A stretch of 26,970 nt of DNA. Origin: a virus. Under the pieces are notes generated by a model that was given only the letters and a program-made list of their open reading frames with translations, was not told the origin of the DNA and made no database searches. The stretch is from IMG/VR virus record IMGVR_UViG_3300049433_000288, positions 1 through 26,970 of that record. One strand, given 5' to 3'. Each line of letters begins with the position of its first letter. Position 1 is the first letter of the stretch. The translations under genes and the position numbers were made by a program. Below are positions 21,264 through 26,970 of the stretch, piece after piece.

Positions 21264-23489
21264 TCAAACGATGGCATCTGGGAGGTTCCAAAAGTATTCA
21301 CCACCGAATACCGGCCTACGCGATTTGAGTTTTAGACTCTCTCTCGCCGCTCGCAAAGCATATGTGGACAAACCCATTTTTGCCCCTTCACTCTCTAACA
21401 CACTAACCGCCGTCTCTCCGCAATCCGATAGCTTCTGACTCAACCATTCGACACATACATCCTTTTTGGTTTTGCTTTCCACGCTATCGACTCTGGTTAC
21501 ATCCTCTATCCGTTTGCTGGTCTCGCCGGTCCATTTTACGATTCCGTCGCTAATGGTGTAGGTGCAAGCTGGTAGTAATGGGCCGTAGTTATTTTTGTCA
21601 TGGAATAGGTAACGCTTGTCCGCCTCTTCTTTGTCGGATACCACAAAATGCACCGCTCTTGAAAGATCACGCCATGCGAGCGAACCTGATATGCGGTTGC
21701 TCATTGATTTTTTCTCATCTTTGTTCAAGTGCATTACCATGATAACCGCCAAGTTGTGTTTCTCGGCAAAGCGTTGCAACGGTGTTAGTACCCGTCGCAC
21801 GTCCGCCGTCTTATGTGAGTCGATGCCACTGACAAAAGAGGCAATCGGATCAATGATAATTAGCTTGGTTTCCGGCCAACGTGCTATAGCCTTTTCGAGC
21901 GTATCGAGGTCGCCAATATCAAAGTACGTTTCGTCGCCGTTGGTTCGTTGACCGTCTATCTTGTGTACCCGTGATAGATCCGCTCCTTGCTGCCGTAGCC
22001 GCTTTTTTACTACGTTGTCGCCGTCTTCACCGCTAAAGATGATCGCGTCTCCTAGCGGTGCCCTGTCGCCGTTGGGAAAAGTTCCACCGACTGACACTAC
22101 CGCCGCGAAGTCTACCGCCGCTGTGCTTTTGCCTTTGCCCCCTTCACCGGCAATCAATGTGAGATTGCCCATCGGTATACGGTTTAGCCACAACCAAAAT
22201 ATCTCCTCGCTGACAGTATCCCAATCGGTAACGATTAATCCGTCAGTGCCCTTTGGATCTATTGCCGATGATAGTACCGCCTTTGTCTTTGCTTTTAGTG
22301 CTGGTTCTATCTTGGCTCTAAAGTCTTTCCACGTTTCGTCGGAACAACTTGTGTGGCTACAGTGGTAACCATACCCATTTGGATAGACAAGAATATAAGA
22401 GTCGTTAGGTTTGTAGACACCGGATGCATGAACAAATGGACAAGTAACCCAGTATTTTTCAAAGCTGACACCGTCTTCATTCGTCGCCTTGCCCTTGCGG
22501 TCAATTATCACTTTATGGCGTTTGGCCCAGTCTTCTAACCATATTGCCTTTTCAGTTTTGTTAACGTGGTTCGCTTTGTTGGTTGACTCGGCTTTCGGCT
22601 TTTCGTCAAACTGGTCCTCAACGGTTGGTATGAGTGCCGGATCTTGCAAGGCATAGGCAAGCATCATATCCACGCCGTGGGCCGCTGTCAGCCATTTTGC
22701 GGCGTCAAAATCGTAGAAGCTACTCACAGCCTCACTTTTGTAATGCTTGCCGGGTAGTCGCACCCAGTTGCCCACGCCGTCAATTGGCAATGTCGATTGT
22801 TTCGGAAAGACTTCCGTTGACGGGTCCACGTCGGCAATCATTGCTTGTCCGAATGCTCTTGCTGTCGCCAACGGTATGAGCGTCCGAAAGAATACCCAAA
22901 TATGACAACCGCCCTTGCCGTTGCTTTCCTCAAGTAGCGGACGAATGCCCAGTTTGCGAATGTTGTCGCAAATCTTGAACGCGCGGATCAATGCCTCTGC
23001 GCGGTTTTCCGGTGTGTCGTCGCCGTGGTTATCGCTTTCGATGCAAACGCCTTTGGATTGCCAAGCATCATTGATCCTGCCTTGCATTAATATTCCCACG
23101 CGATGTCGCGGACTACCAAACGTGTTTGGGTAGTCTTTGTGCTTAAAATGACTGATAAGCTTTTCTGCGGTTAGCGGATCTTTGGCCGTGCTGACTGTCC
23201 ACCCTTTTGGATACTTCGGATTGGTACCATCGCTCAACCAATAATAGCCGTGGCGATTGGTAGTGACGATCCATTCTGTCATTACCTTATTCGCGAGTGC
23301 ATCCGCTTTTGTTGCAAATGCCTTTTCCTCAATAGTCGGCTCTTTTGGTAATGGTGGTGGCGTGACGAATAAATTGAAAATCTCATCTTCTGTCGTTGGC
23401 TCGGTCGTGGTTTCCGGTTCGCGTTTGAAAAGTTCGTTGAGGAACGACGCGTCCGCCGCGTCATTGTCCGTGTCTATCTCTGTAATCAT
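21264..23489 (-). CDS. Primase-helicase fusion (archaeo-eukaryotic-type primase plus RepA-like ATPase)
   Basis: Replication initiator of 741 residues that should lay primers and unwind DNA. N-terminal AEP-type primase (about 125-275): GVCIESDNHGDD with Glu151/Asp153 (motif I), LEESNGKGGCHIWVF with His196 (motif II, S.G.G.H.W), and IDGVGNWVRLPGKH (motif III region). A Cys/His segment (about 347-386: C350, C377, C382, H379) may bind zinc. C-terminal RecA/RepA-like ATPase: Walker A GEGGKGKS (448-455), 'IIFSGEDGD', Walker B LIIID (543-547), 'VIMVMHLNKDE'. A winged-helix-like tail (CVEWLSQKLSDCGETAVSVL) ends the protein. The ATG shares TAATG with the small upstream gene. Such fusions occur in phages and in plasmids, and the TOTE-like primase family is the nearest I recall. 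Confidence 0.9.
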   Translation of the reverse strand: MITEIDTDNDAADASFLNELFKREPETTTEPTTEDEIFNLFVTPPPLPKEPTIEEKAFATKADALANKVMTEWIVTTNRHGYYWLSDGTNPKYPKGWTVSTAKDPLTAEKLISHFKHKDYPNTFGSPRHRVGILMQGRINDAWQSKGVCIESDNHGDDTPENRAEALIRAFKICDNIRKLGIRPLLEESNGKGGCHIWVFFRTLIPLATARAFGQAMIADVDPSTEVFPKQSTLPIDGVGNWVRLPGKHYKSEAVSSFYDFDAAKWLTAAHGVDMMLAYALQDPALIPTVEDQFDEKPKAESTNKANHVNKTEKAIWLEDWAKRHKVIIDRKGKATNEDGVSFEKYWVTCPFVHASGVYKPNDSYILVYPNGYGYHCSHTSCSDETWKDFRAKIEPALKAKTKAVLSSAIDPKGTDGLIVTDWDTVSEEIFWLWLNRIPMGNLTLIAGEGGKGKSTAAVDFAAVVSVGGTFPNGDRAPLGDAIIFSGEDGDNVVKKRLRQQGADLSRVHKIDGQRTNGDETYFDIGDLDTLEKAIARWPETKLIIIDPIASFVSGIDSHKTADVRRVLTPLQRFAEKHNLAVIMVMHLNKDEKKSMSNRISGSLAWRDLSRAVHFVVSDKEEADKRYLFHDKNNYGPLLPACTYTISDGIVKWTGETSKRIEDVTRVDSVESKTKKDVCVEWLSQKLSDCGETAVSVLESEGAKMGLSTYALRAARESLKLKSRRPVFGGEYFWNLPDAIV

Positions 23490-23689
23490 TAGTTTATCTC
23501 CCTTGGTAGGTCTAACCAGTTTCCGTTGCGATCCATATGGTCTATCAAGGTTGCAAGTCTGGTTCTTATTTTTAGTACGGCATCGATCAAATACTCCGAC
23601 GCGTCGTTATCAATTAGCTGGTCATGCAACAATGTTAGATAATCGTATGCGTCCTCTGCTGCGCAACTAGCGCGATAAGGCATTTTCAT
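23489..23689 (-). CDS. Small protein coupled to the primase-helicase, unknown
   Basis: 66 residues, helical, no recognised domain: MKMPYRASCAAEDAYDYLTL then LIDNDASEYLIDAVLKIRTR. The ATG at 23689 is chosen because GAGG lies 7 bases upstream; a longer reading would begin at a TTG inside a terminator hairpin. It shares TAATG with the primase-helicase start, so the two are translated together. It might be a small replication partner, but nothing in the sequence shows that. Confidence 0.65.
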   Translation of the reverse strand: MKMPYRASCAAEDAYDYLTLLHDQLIDNDASEYLIDAVLKIRTRLATLIDHMDRNGNWLDLPREIN

Positions 23690-23701
23690 CAGGTCACCTC
23701 G

Positions 23702-23755
23702 TATCAAAAGAAAACCCCACAAGCGATACGTGACAGCGTATCCCTTGTGGGGTTT
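23702..23755 (-). terminator. Terminator-like hairpin just upstream of the primase operon
   Basis: Perfect 12-bp outer stem AAACCCCACAAG / CTTGTGGGGTTT (23712-23723 and 23744-23755) with an inner 6-bp extension (CGATACG/CGTATCC, one mismatch) and a minus-strand T-tract TTTTCTTTT. It ends only about 13 bases before the primase-operon start codon. It therefore either ends an upstream RNA or acts as a leader attenuator. Confidence 0.82.
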
Positions 23756-23890
23756 AAGTGTTTCTATTCGATTGGACGTTGCGGACCTGTCAATCCGAAA
23801 TGGTCATAACATAACTATGTAACAATAGTCGTTATATTCCTCTTTCGGATTTCTGGTAATTTTTCAACAACGGATTAAGTGCGTGAAAAA
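23756..23890. promoter_or_regulatory. Noncoding segment with nested inverted repeats, between two terminators
   Basis: No gene is credible. A 9-bp inverted repeat AATCCGAAA / TTTCGGATT (23792-23800 and 23843-23851) encloses a 12-bp palindrome-like ACATAACTATGT (23809-23820) in AT-rich sequence. It may hold the primase-operon promoter and operator, or a small structured RNA. I found no promoter with good boxes and spacing. Confidence 0.4.
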
Positions 23891-23926
23891 TAGAGGCGAT
23901 CCGTGCCTTACTTCGGATCGCCTCTA
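23885..23926 (-). terminator. Terminator after the small SH3-like-protein gene
   Basis: On the minus strand a perfect 13-bp stem (TAGAGGCGATCCG / CGGATCGCCTCTA) with a 10-base loop is followed by TTTTTCAC. It lies about 60 bases beyond the stop of the 88-residue gene. Confidence 0.88.
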
Positions 23927-23984
23927 CAACTAATGACCATGACATTGATTATTATCGACATTTCAGCGGTGTTAGATGCCGCTT

Positions 23985-24251
23985 TCACGAATAGGCATCC
24001 GCCCATTTTCGATTCGGATATTTTTGCTCGTATGCGCCCGTCCACTCTTCCACCGTATCGTAAAACGTCCACTCCTTCATTTCGGCCAAGCTGATTAGCT
24101 TCTGGTCGCTCGGCTCTCCCATTAGCCACTCAAACAGTTGCACGAGGTATAGACCGGCTGACGGACGTGATAACACTTGCCCTTGCCACTGCGTTTCGCC
24201 GTCTTTGTAGGAATGGAAGAACTTACCGATTAAACTCTGTTTATTTTTCAT
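23985..24251 (-). CDS. Small protein of the 'WQGQV...YLVQLFEW' type, unknown
   Basis: About 88 residues from the ATG at 24251: LIGKFFHSYKDGETQWQGQV then YLVQLFEWLMGEPSDQKLIS, ending EWTGAYEQKYPNRKWADAYS. I recall similar small proteins on phages and plasmids whose N-terminal half looks like a small SH3-type beta barrel (FFH...W.G.V.......YLVQL). No catalytic residues, signal peptide or membrane helix. The reading frame runs upstream to 24383 and the Shine-Dalgarno for 24251 is awkwardly close (GAGGATATG), so the start is uncertain. It is divergent from the next gene across about 135 bases, and a strong terminator follows. Confidence 0.6.
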   Translation of the reverse strand: MKNKQSLIGKFFHSYKDGETQWQGQVLSRPSAGLYLVQLFEWLMGEPSDQKLISLAEMKEWTFYDTVEEWTGAYEQKYPNRKWADAYS

Positions 24252-24386
24252 ATCCTCGTCTATCGACTTTGCTGCATTCCGTGTCTCGCTTATCACGATA
24301 TAAAAATTCCAATTCGTGTAATCTGCCGACTTTATAAAGACAAGTCGATAAGAGGAACACAGAGAACACACAAAAGGAAACAACTA

Positions 24387-24968
24387 ATGACAAAGACAAA
24401 GACAGATACGAAGATTTGTACACCGACCACGTTTCGGATCGTCGGGTACGTCGATAACCGGCTCAAGGCTTTCACGTACACGCATAAAGATTCTAACTAT
24501 CAAGATGCGTGCAATGCTGCTGATGCATTGATGGGTCAACACGGTTGGTCAAGTGCTGACGTTAAGGCGGGAAGTATTTTGCCGACTGGTCGCCGCAGTT
24601 GGAGGCTTGTGAAACGTGTTCACAGCGAACCAGACACGAAAGAAAAACAACCAATGACAGAGGCACTAATTAGTATCCCGGAAAAGCCAATAGCTATGGC
24701 AAAGACCAACACAGATAACGAAATAATTGTCGAGGTCCGCAGGTTCGTCGATAGTATATATCGTGTGACAGTCGTCAACCCTGATTATACCGTTGCAGAG
24801 GTAGCCAAGTTGATACAAAACAGCTTTGCGGAGTTCGGTGATAAAACCGGCACGTTGATTACTAGCGGGTGTCACACCGTCGTTGCAGAGTATGATTGCA
24901 CAGCGCAGTACGACGAGGAGCAACAGGTGCGGCGCGTTCATAACAAAAACACTGAATTTCATAGCTAA
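24387..24968 (+). CDS. Unknown protein, divergently transcribed
   Basis: 193 residues, no family recognised. It has a polar N-terminus, a first alpha/beta segment (TFRIVGYVDNRLKAFTYTHK, DACNAADALMGQHGWSSADV), a Lys/Pro linker (about 78-105), and a second segment with IIVEVRRFVDSIYRVTVVNP and a helix AEVAKLIQNSFAEFG, then strands. Two similar-sized alpha/beta halves could be a loose duplication. AAAGGAAAC lies 7 bases before the ATG. It is the only plus-strand gene in the right part of the window and is followed by a terminator. Its place across a divergent intergenic region from an early-type gene might suit a regulator, but no DNA-binding motif is visible. Confidence 0.6.
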   Translation: MTKTKTDTKICTPTTFRIVGYVDNRLKAFTYTHKDSNYQDACNAADALMGQHGWSSADVKAGSILPTGRRSWRLVKRVHSEPDTKEKQPMTEALISIPEKPIAMAKTNTDNEIIVEVRRFVDSIYRVTVVNPDYTVAEVAKLIQNSFAEFGDKTGTLITSGCHTVVAEYDCTAQYDEEQQVRRVHNKNTEFHS

Positions 24969-24995
24969 ACACTAACAATACTTGTTCTCTGTCGA

Positions 24996-25029
24996 GGTCG
25001 GTATGTCGAAAGATGCACCGGCCTTTTTT
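24996..25029 (+). terminator. Terminator after the plus-strand unknown gene
   Basis: GGTCGGT (24996-25002) pairs with ACCGGCC (25017-25023, one G-T wobble) and is followed by TTTTTTA. It lies about 30 bases after the stop. Confidence 0.78.
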
Positions 25030-25034
25030 ATGCA

Positions 25035-25070
25035 AACAAAAACGCGAGCAACTTATTAGGCCGCTCGCGT
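25035..25070 (-). terminator. Terminator facing the convergent minus-strand gene
   Basis: Perfect 8-bp stem ACGCGAGC / GCTCGCGT (25042-25049 and 25063-25070) with a 13-base loop; on the minus strand it runs into TTTTTGTTTG. It would end the transcript of the 25150-25434 gene and, with the adjacent plus-strand hairpin, separates two convergent units. Confidence 0.72.
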
Positions 25071-25149
25071 CTTTGCTCTATTAGAGGGTTCGCCCATGTC
25101 CTACGAACACAAGCTGCAATCACCGTATCGTCAGTGTTCCGATTAATGA

Positions 25150-25434
25150 TTAGCAGGGTGCGTTGTCATAGGGTCCGTTCGGCTTCCACAAATCGAAAGC
25201 TGTTTGGATTAGCTCGGGTGCGTCAATGATTTCGACAACGTCCCACTTAGAATGGTTCGGCAGTTGGTTATGTATCTGGTTCCCATTCTGAACGGTGATT
25301 AGCGTATCCGGCGTTTCCTCATTGTCTGGGTCGGCGTGCTTCTCTTGAATCTCGTAGATAAACCAATTGTCGGCGTCAAGGGTGCATTGTGCGCCGTACA
25401 TGCCATTATCAAAGCGAACTAGTGTATTTGTCAT
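25150..25434 (-). CDS. Small acidic protein, unknown
   Basis: 94 residues from ATG at 25434: MTNTLVRFDNGMYGAQCTLD then DNWFIYEIQEKHADPDNEET, with an acidic middle and an aromatic C-terminus (AFDLWKPNGPYDNAPC). No recognised domain, signal peptide or membrane helix. A GTG at 25464 is possible but has no better ribosome site. A terminator-like hairpin (25494-25540) lies about 60 bases upstream, and a tandem palindrome lies further up, so it may have its own regulated promoter. Confidence 0.55.
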   Translation of the reverse strand: MTNTLVRFDNGMYGAQCTLDADNWFIYEIQEKHADPDNEETPDTLITVQNGNQIHNQLPNHSKWDVVEIIDAPELIQTAFDLWKPNGPYDNAPC

Positions 25435-25483
25435 ATGATGGCATTTTACCGATTTGCTTATCACCTGTATACGTTTACATCAG

Positions 25484-25540
25484 CGCAATATAAAGGCCGG
25501 ATGGCTCCAACCGCCGGTGAAACGGTATACCATCCGGCCT
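25484..25540 (-). terminator. Terminator hairpin after the methyltransferase gene
   Basis: Perfect 11-bp stem AGGCCGGATGG / CCATCCGGCCT (25494-25504 and 25530-25540) with a smaller inner hairpin (ACCG/CGGT) and minus-strand TTTATATT after it. It would end transcripts of the methyltransferase, 130 bases beyond its stop, or act as a leader hairpin for the following small gene. Confidence 0.7.
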
Positions 25541-25558
25541 AACCGCGCAAACGCGATA

Positions 25559-25587
25559 GCTACTATAATAACGGCTACTATAGTAGC
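25559..25587. promoter_or_regulatory. Operator-like tandem palindrome
   Basis: GCTACTATAGTAGC (25574-25587) is a perfect 14-bp palindrome; a 12/14 copy, GCTACTATAATAAC, lies 1 base to its left (25559-25572). A minus-strand promoter-like pair, TTGCTA and TATAGT at 16-bp spacing, overlaps both copies. The rest of 25541-25674 is AT-rich and has one more palindrome, CGATCAATGATCG (25622-25634). Confidence 0.55.
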
Positions 25588-25674
25588 AAGTTAATTAGGC
25601 ACCTATTTTCTCTGTTTTTTTCGATCAATGATCGTAGCAGGATACACAATCGAACTTGTCTAGCATTATTGCAG

Positions 25675-26970
25675 TTATGCCGCTTTATCCTTATCTCGTT
25701 GGTCAACACTATCTAGCACGCGTTGCCGTGCCCTTGCGGTGTACGTCTTATCAACGTCAACGTATTCAAACTCTCGGCCAAGCTGTGAGCAAGCAAGAGC
25801 CGTGGTACCGCAACCACCGAACGGGTCTAGCACTCTGTCGCCAACGCATCCGTAAAACTTCAAAAGTCTGGTAGGTATGTCGATTGGAAATGGGCACGGA
25901 TGCCACTTGATGCCGCGTTGGGCACCGATCCGCCACACGTCTTGCGACCACTCCACAAATTCCGCTGTGGTAATGTCGATGGTTGCCGGGTCCACTTCTC
26001 GCCGGTAGTCACCACGCACGAAAACTAGGATGCGTTCGGACCTGCGCCGCACGTTGGGGCAAGCCGGAGAAAAATCAGAACCCCACGTCCGCTCTTGCGC
26101 TTTCGTCAACTGCATACGATCCCATACGATTTCTTGATACAACCGCACGCCCTCAATCTTTCGCATGATAAGGATTAATTCGGTTGGTAATGGATGGATG
26201 TATTCGGCATCGCGTTCGCCACCACCGTAAGTATTCGGCACGTTGATGCACATTCTGCCGCCGTTTTCTTTGGTCATCTTGACGATTACACGCATCCACT
26301 GTTCAAGCCGTGCGAGGTACTGGCCGTGGTCCGCTGTGTCTTTGTACGTGCCGTATTTGATTGCCTTGCCAATGCCGTATGGTGGCGACGTTATGACGAG
26401 GTCAAAGCTTGCCGGTTGTAGAAACGGCAAACCGTCAAGCATGTCGGCACAATGGAAATGCTCCGCAAGCCGTCTATCCGTTCGCTGGTTCGCTTTGATG
26501 CCGTCAAGCTGCAATGTGGCACGGTGGCGGATCTCGCCGCTTACCTCATCTCCTATCTCTGCTGACGTTGGCAATTTGGTTGCCTTTGACTTGGCCGATT
26601 TGAACGCACGAGCCATCGCTTGCGGATCGTCTTTCAGCTTGTAAAGTTCTCTCGCGTGCCGTGGTTTGATTTGTACGTGCAACGCTGGTTCGCTGTCTCC
26701 CATGGGACACAGAGGCGCGATAAGTTCCAACGTCTCGGCCCACTCAACGGCTCGATAAAAATCTCGCCGTTCGATGCCCCAAACATCCTTTGCGTATTGC
26801 TTGAGGTTGTCATATTTGCCGTGCGGTTTTTTGTACGGTGCCGGTTTCAACCGATGGATCGTCAGCAGTGCGTTACCTATCGCAAGTACGTCGCCTTTGT
26901 TGCGCCGGATAATCGCCTCTTGCTCTGCAAACTGTTTCGCGGTGTCCTTTGGCAGCTTTTCATTTGCCAC
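25675..26970 (-). CDS. Orphan beta-class DNA methyltransferase (N4-cytosine or N6-adenine)
   Basis: Transfers a methyl group from S-adenosylmethionine to an exocyclic amino group of DNA. Seen: catalytic TSPPY at 194-198 precedes the AdoMet-binding DPFGGCGTT at 382-390, the order of beta-class enzymes; HPCPFPIDIPTRLLKFYG before it and 'FEYVDVDKTY' after it fit the family. The N-terminal 150 residues are a separate helical domain (IGNALLTIHRLKPAPY, YAKDVWGIERRDFYRAVEWA) like the DNA-binding or sensing domain of phage methylases. The GTG start is the last base of the window on this strand, so a longer protein cannot be ruled out. No restriction endonuclease is adjacent in the window, so it is probably a solitary phage protection or regulatory methylase. 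Confidence 0.9.
   Translation of the reverse strand: MANEKLPKDTAKQFAEQEAIIRRNKGDVLAIGNALLTIHRLKPAPYKKPHGKYDNLKQYAKDVWGIERRDFYRAVEWAETLELIAPLCPMGDSEPALHVQIKPRHARELYKLKDDPQAMARAFKSAKSKATKLPTSAEIGDEVSGEIRHRATLQLDGIKANQRTDRRLAEHFHCADMLDGLPFLQPASFDLVITSPPYGIGKAIKYGTYKDTADHGQYLARLEQWMRVIVKMTKENGGRMCINVPNTYGGGERDAEYIHPLPTELILIMRKIEGVRLYQEIVWDRMQLTKAQERTWGSDFSPACPNVRRRSERILVFVRGDYRREVDPATIDITTAEFVEWSQDVWRIGAQRGIKWHPCPFPIDIPTRLLKFYGCVGDRVLDPFGGCGTTALACSQLGREFEYVDVDKTYTARARQRVLDSVDQRDKDKAA

Noticed and set aside
23690-23722. TTG start of the small gene at 23722
   Set aside because: It falls in the terminator stem. The ATG at 23689 has GAGG at good spacing.
23908-24129. 73-residue minus-strand reading frame
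   Set aside because: It runs through the terminator hairpin and overlaps the better-supported 23985-24251 gene in another frame.
1-26970. Window as a complete circular genome
   Set aside because: Joining the ends would put the integrase ATG directly against the methyltransferase GTG, with no room for promoters or ribosome sites. The edges look cut at gene boundaries.

Overview
The window is most of a temperate siphophage (prophage) genome, or an element derived from one. It has a large serine integrase at the left end, a complete HK97-type DNA-packaging, head and tail module on the minus strand, and a replication module followed by an orphan DNA methyltransferase at the right end. GC content looks near 48%. 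I see no tRNA, rRNA, insertion sequence or CRISPR array. The host cannot be fixed from sequence alone. Very cysteine-rich proteins, a Thr-Gln-Pro-Ala linker in the secreted protein and many weak Shine-Dalgarno sites make a member of Planctomycetota (perhaps Phycisphaerae) my best guess, as an inference only.

Layout. 1-1674 (+): serine integrase, then a terminator. 1830-2402 (+): a secreted BamE-like protein. 2495-3025 (-): a coiled-coil/winged-helix DNA-binding protein. These last two are separately transcribed, moron-like units, and the second has its own promoter and strong ribosome binding site. 3180-18000 (-): the late module, read right to left in the order small terminase, HNH nuclease, possible cos region, two small proteins, large terminase, portal, protease, major capsid, a strong terminator, connector, head closure, gp10-like neck protein, tail terminator, tail tube, the two tail-assembly chaperones, tape measure and three distal tail proteins. 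18007-20973 (-): a repeat-rich tail-fibre-like protein, an AP2-domain HNH-like protein and a phage-borne sigma factor, all ahead of the terminases. 20974-21263: a noncoding block with three related 39-bp hairpins and three extra half-sites. 21264-23689 (-): a primase-helicase fusion and a small partner protein. 23690-23984: a noncoding block with two minus-strand terminators. 23985-25434: three small unknown genes. 25465-25674: noncoding, with a terminator hairpin and an operator-like tandem palindrome. 25675-26970 (-): DNA methyltransferase, reaching the window edge.

How it fits together. Integrase would insert and excise the element. The primase-helicase probably starts replication, and the hairpin cluster beside its 3' end is a good candidate for the origin or for an operator array. 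The sigma factor sits at the head of the long minus-strand gene array and may direct late transcription. HNH protein, small terminase and large terminase package the DNA. A terminator directly after the capsid gene would raise capsid output over the tail genes, and a -1 frameshift site (A AAA AAC) in the tail chaperone gene is in exactly the right phase to make a lambda G-GT-like fusion. I recognise no endolysin, clear holin, spanin or CI-type repressor here.
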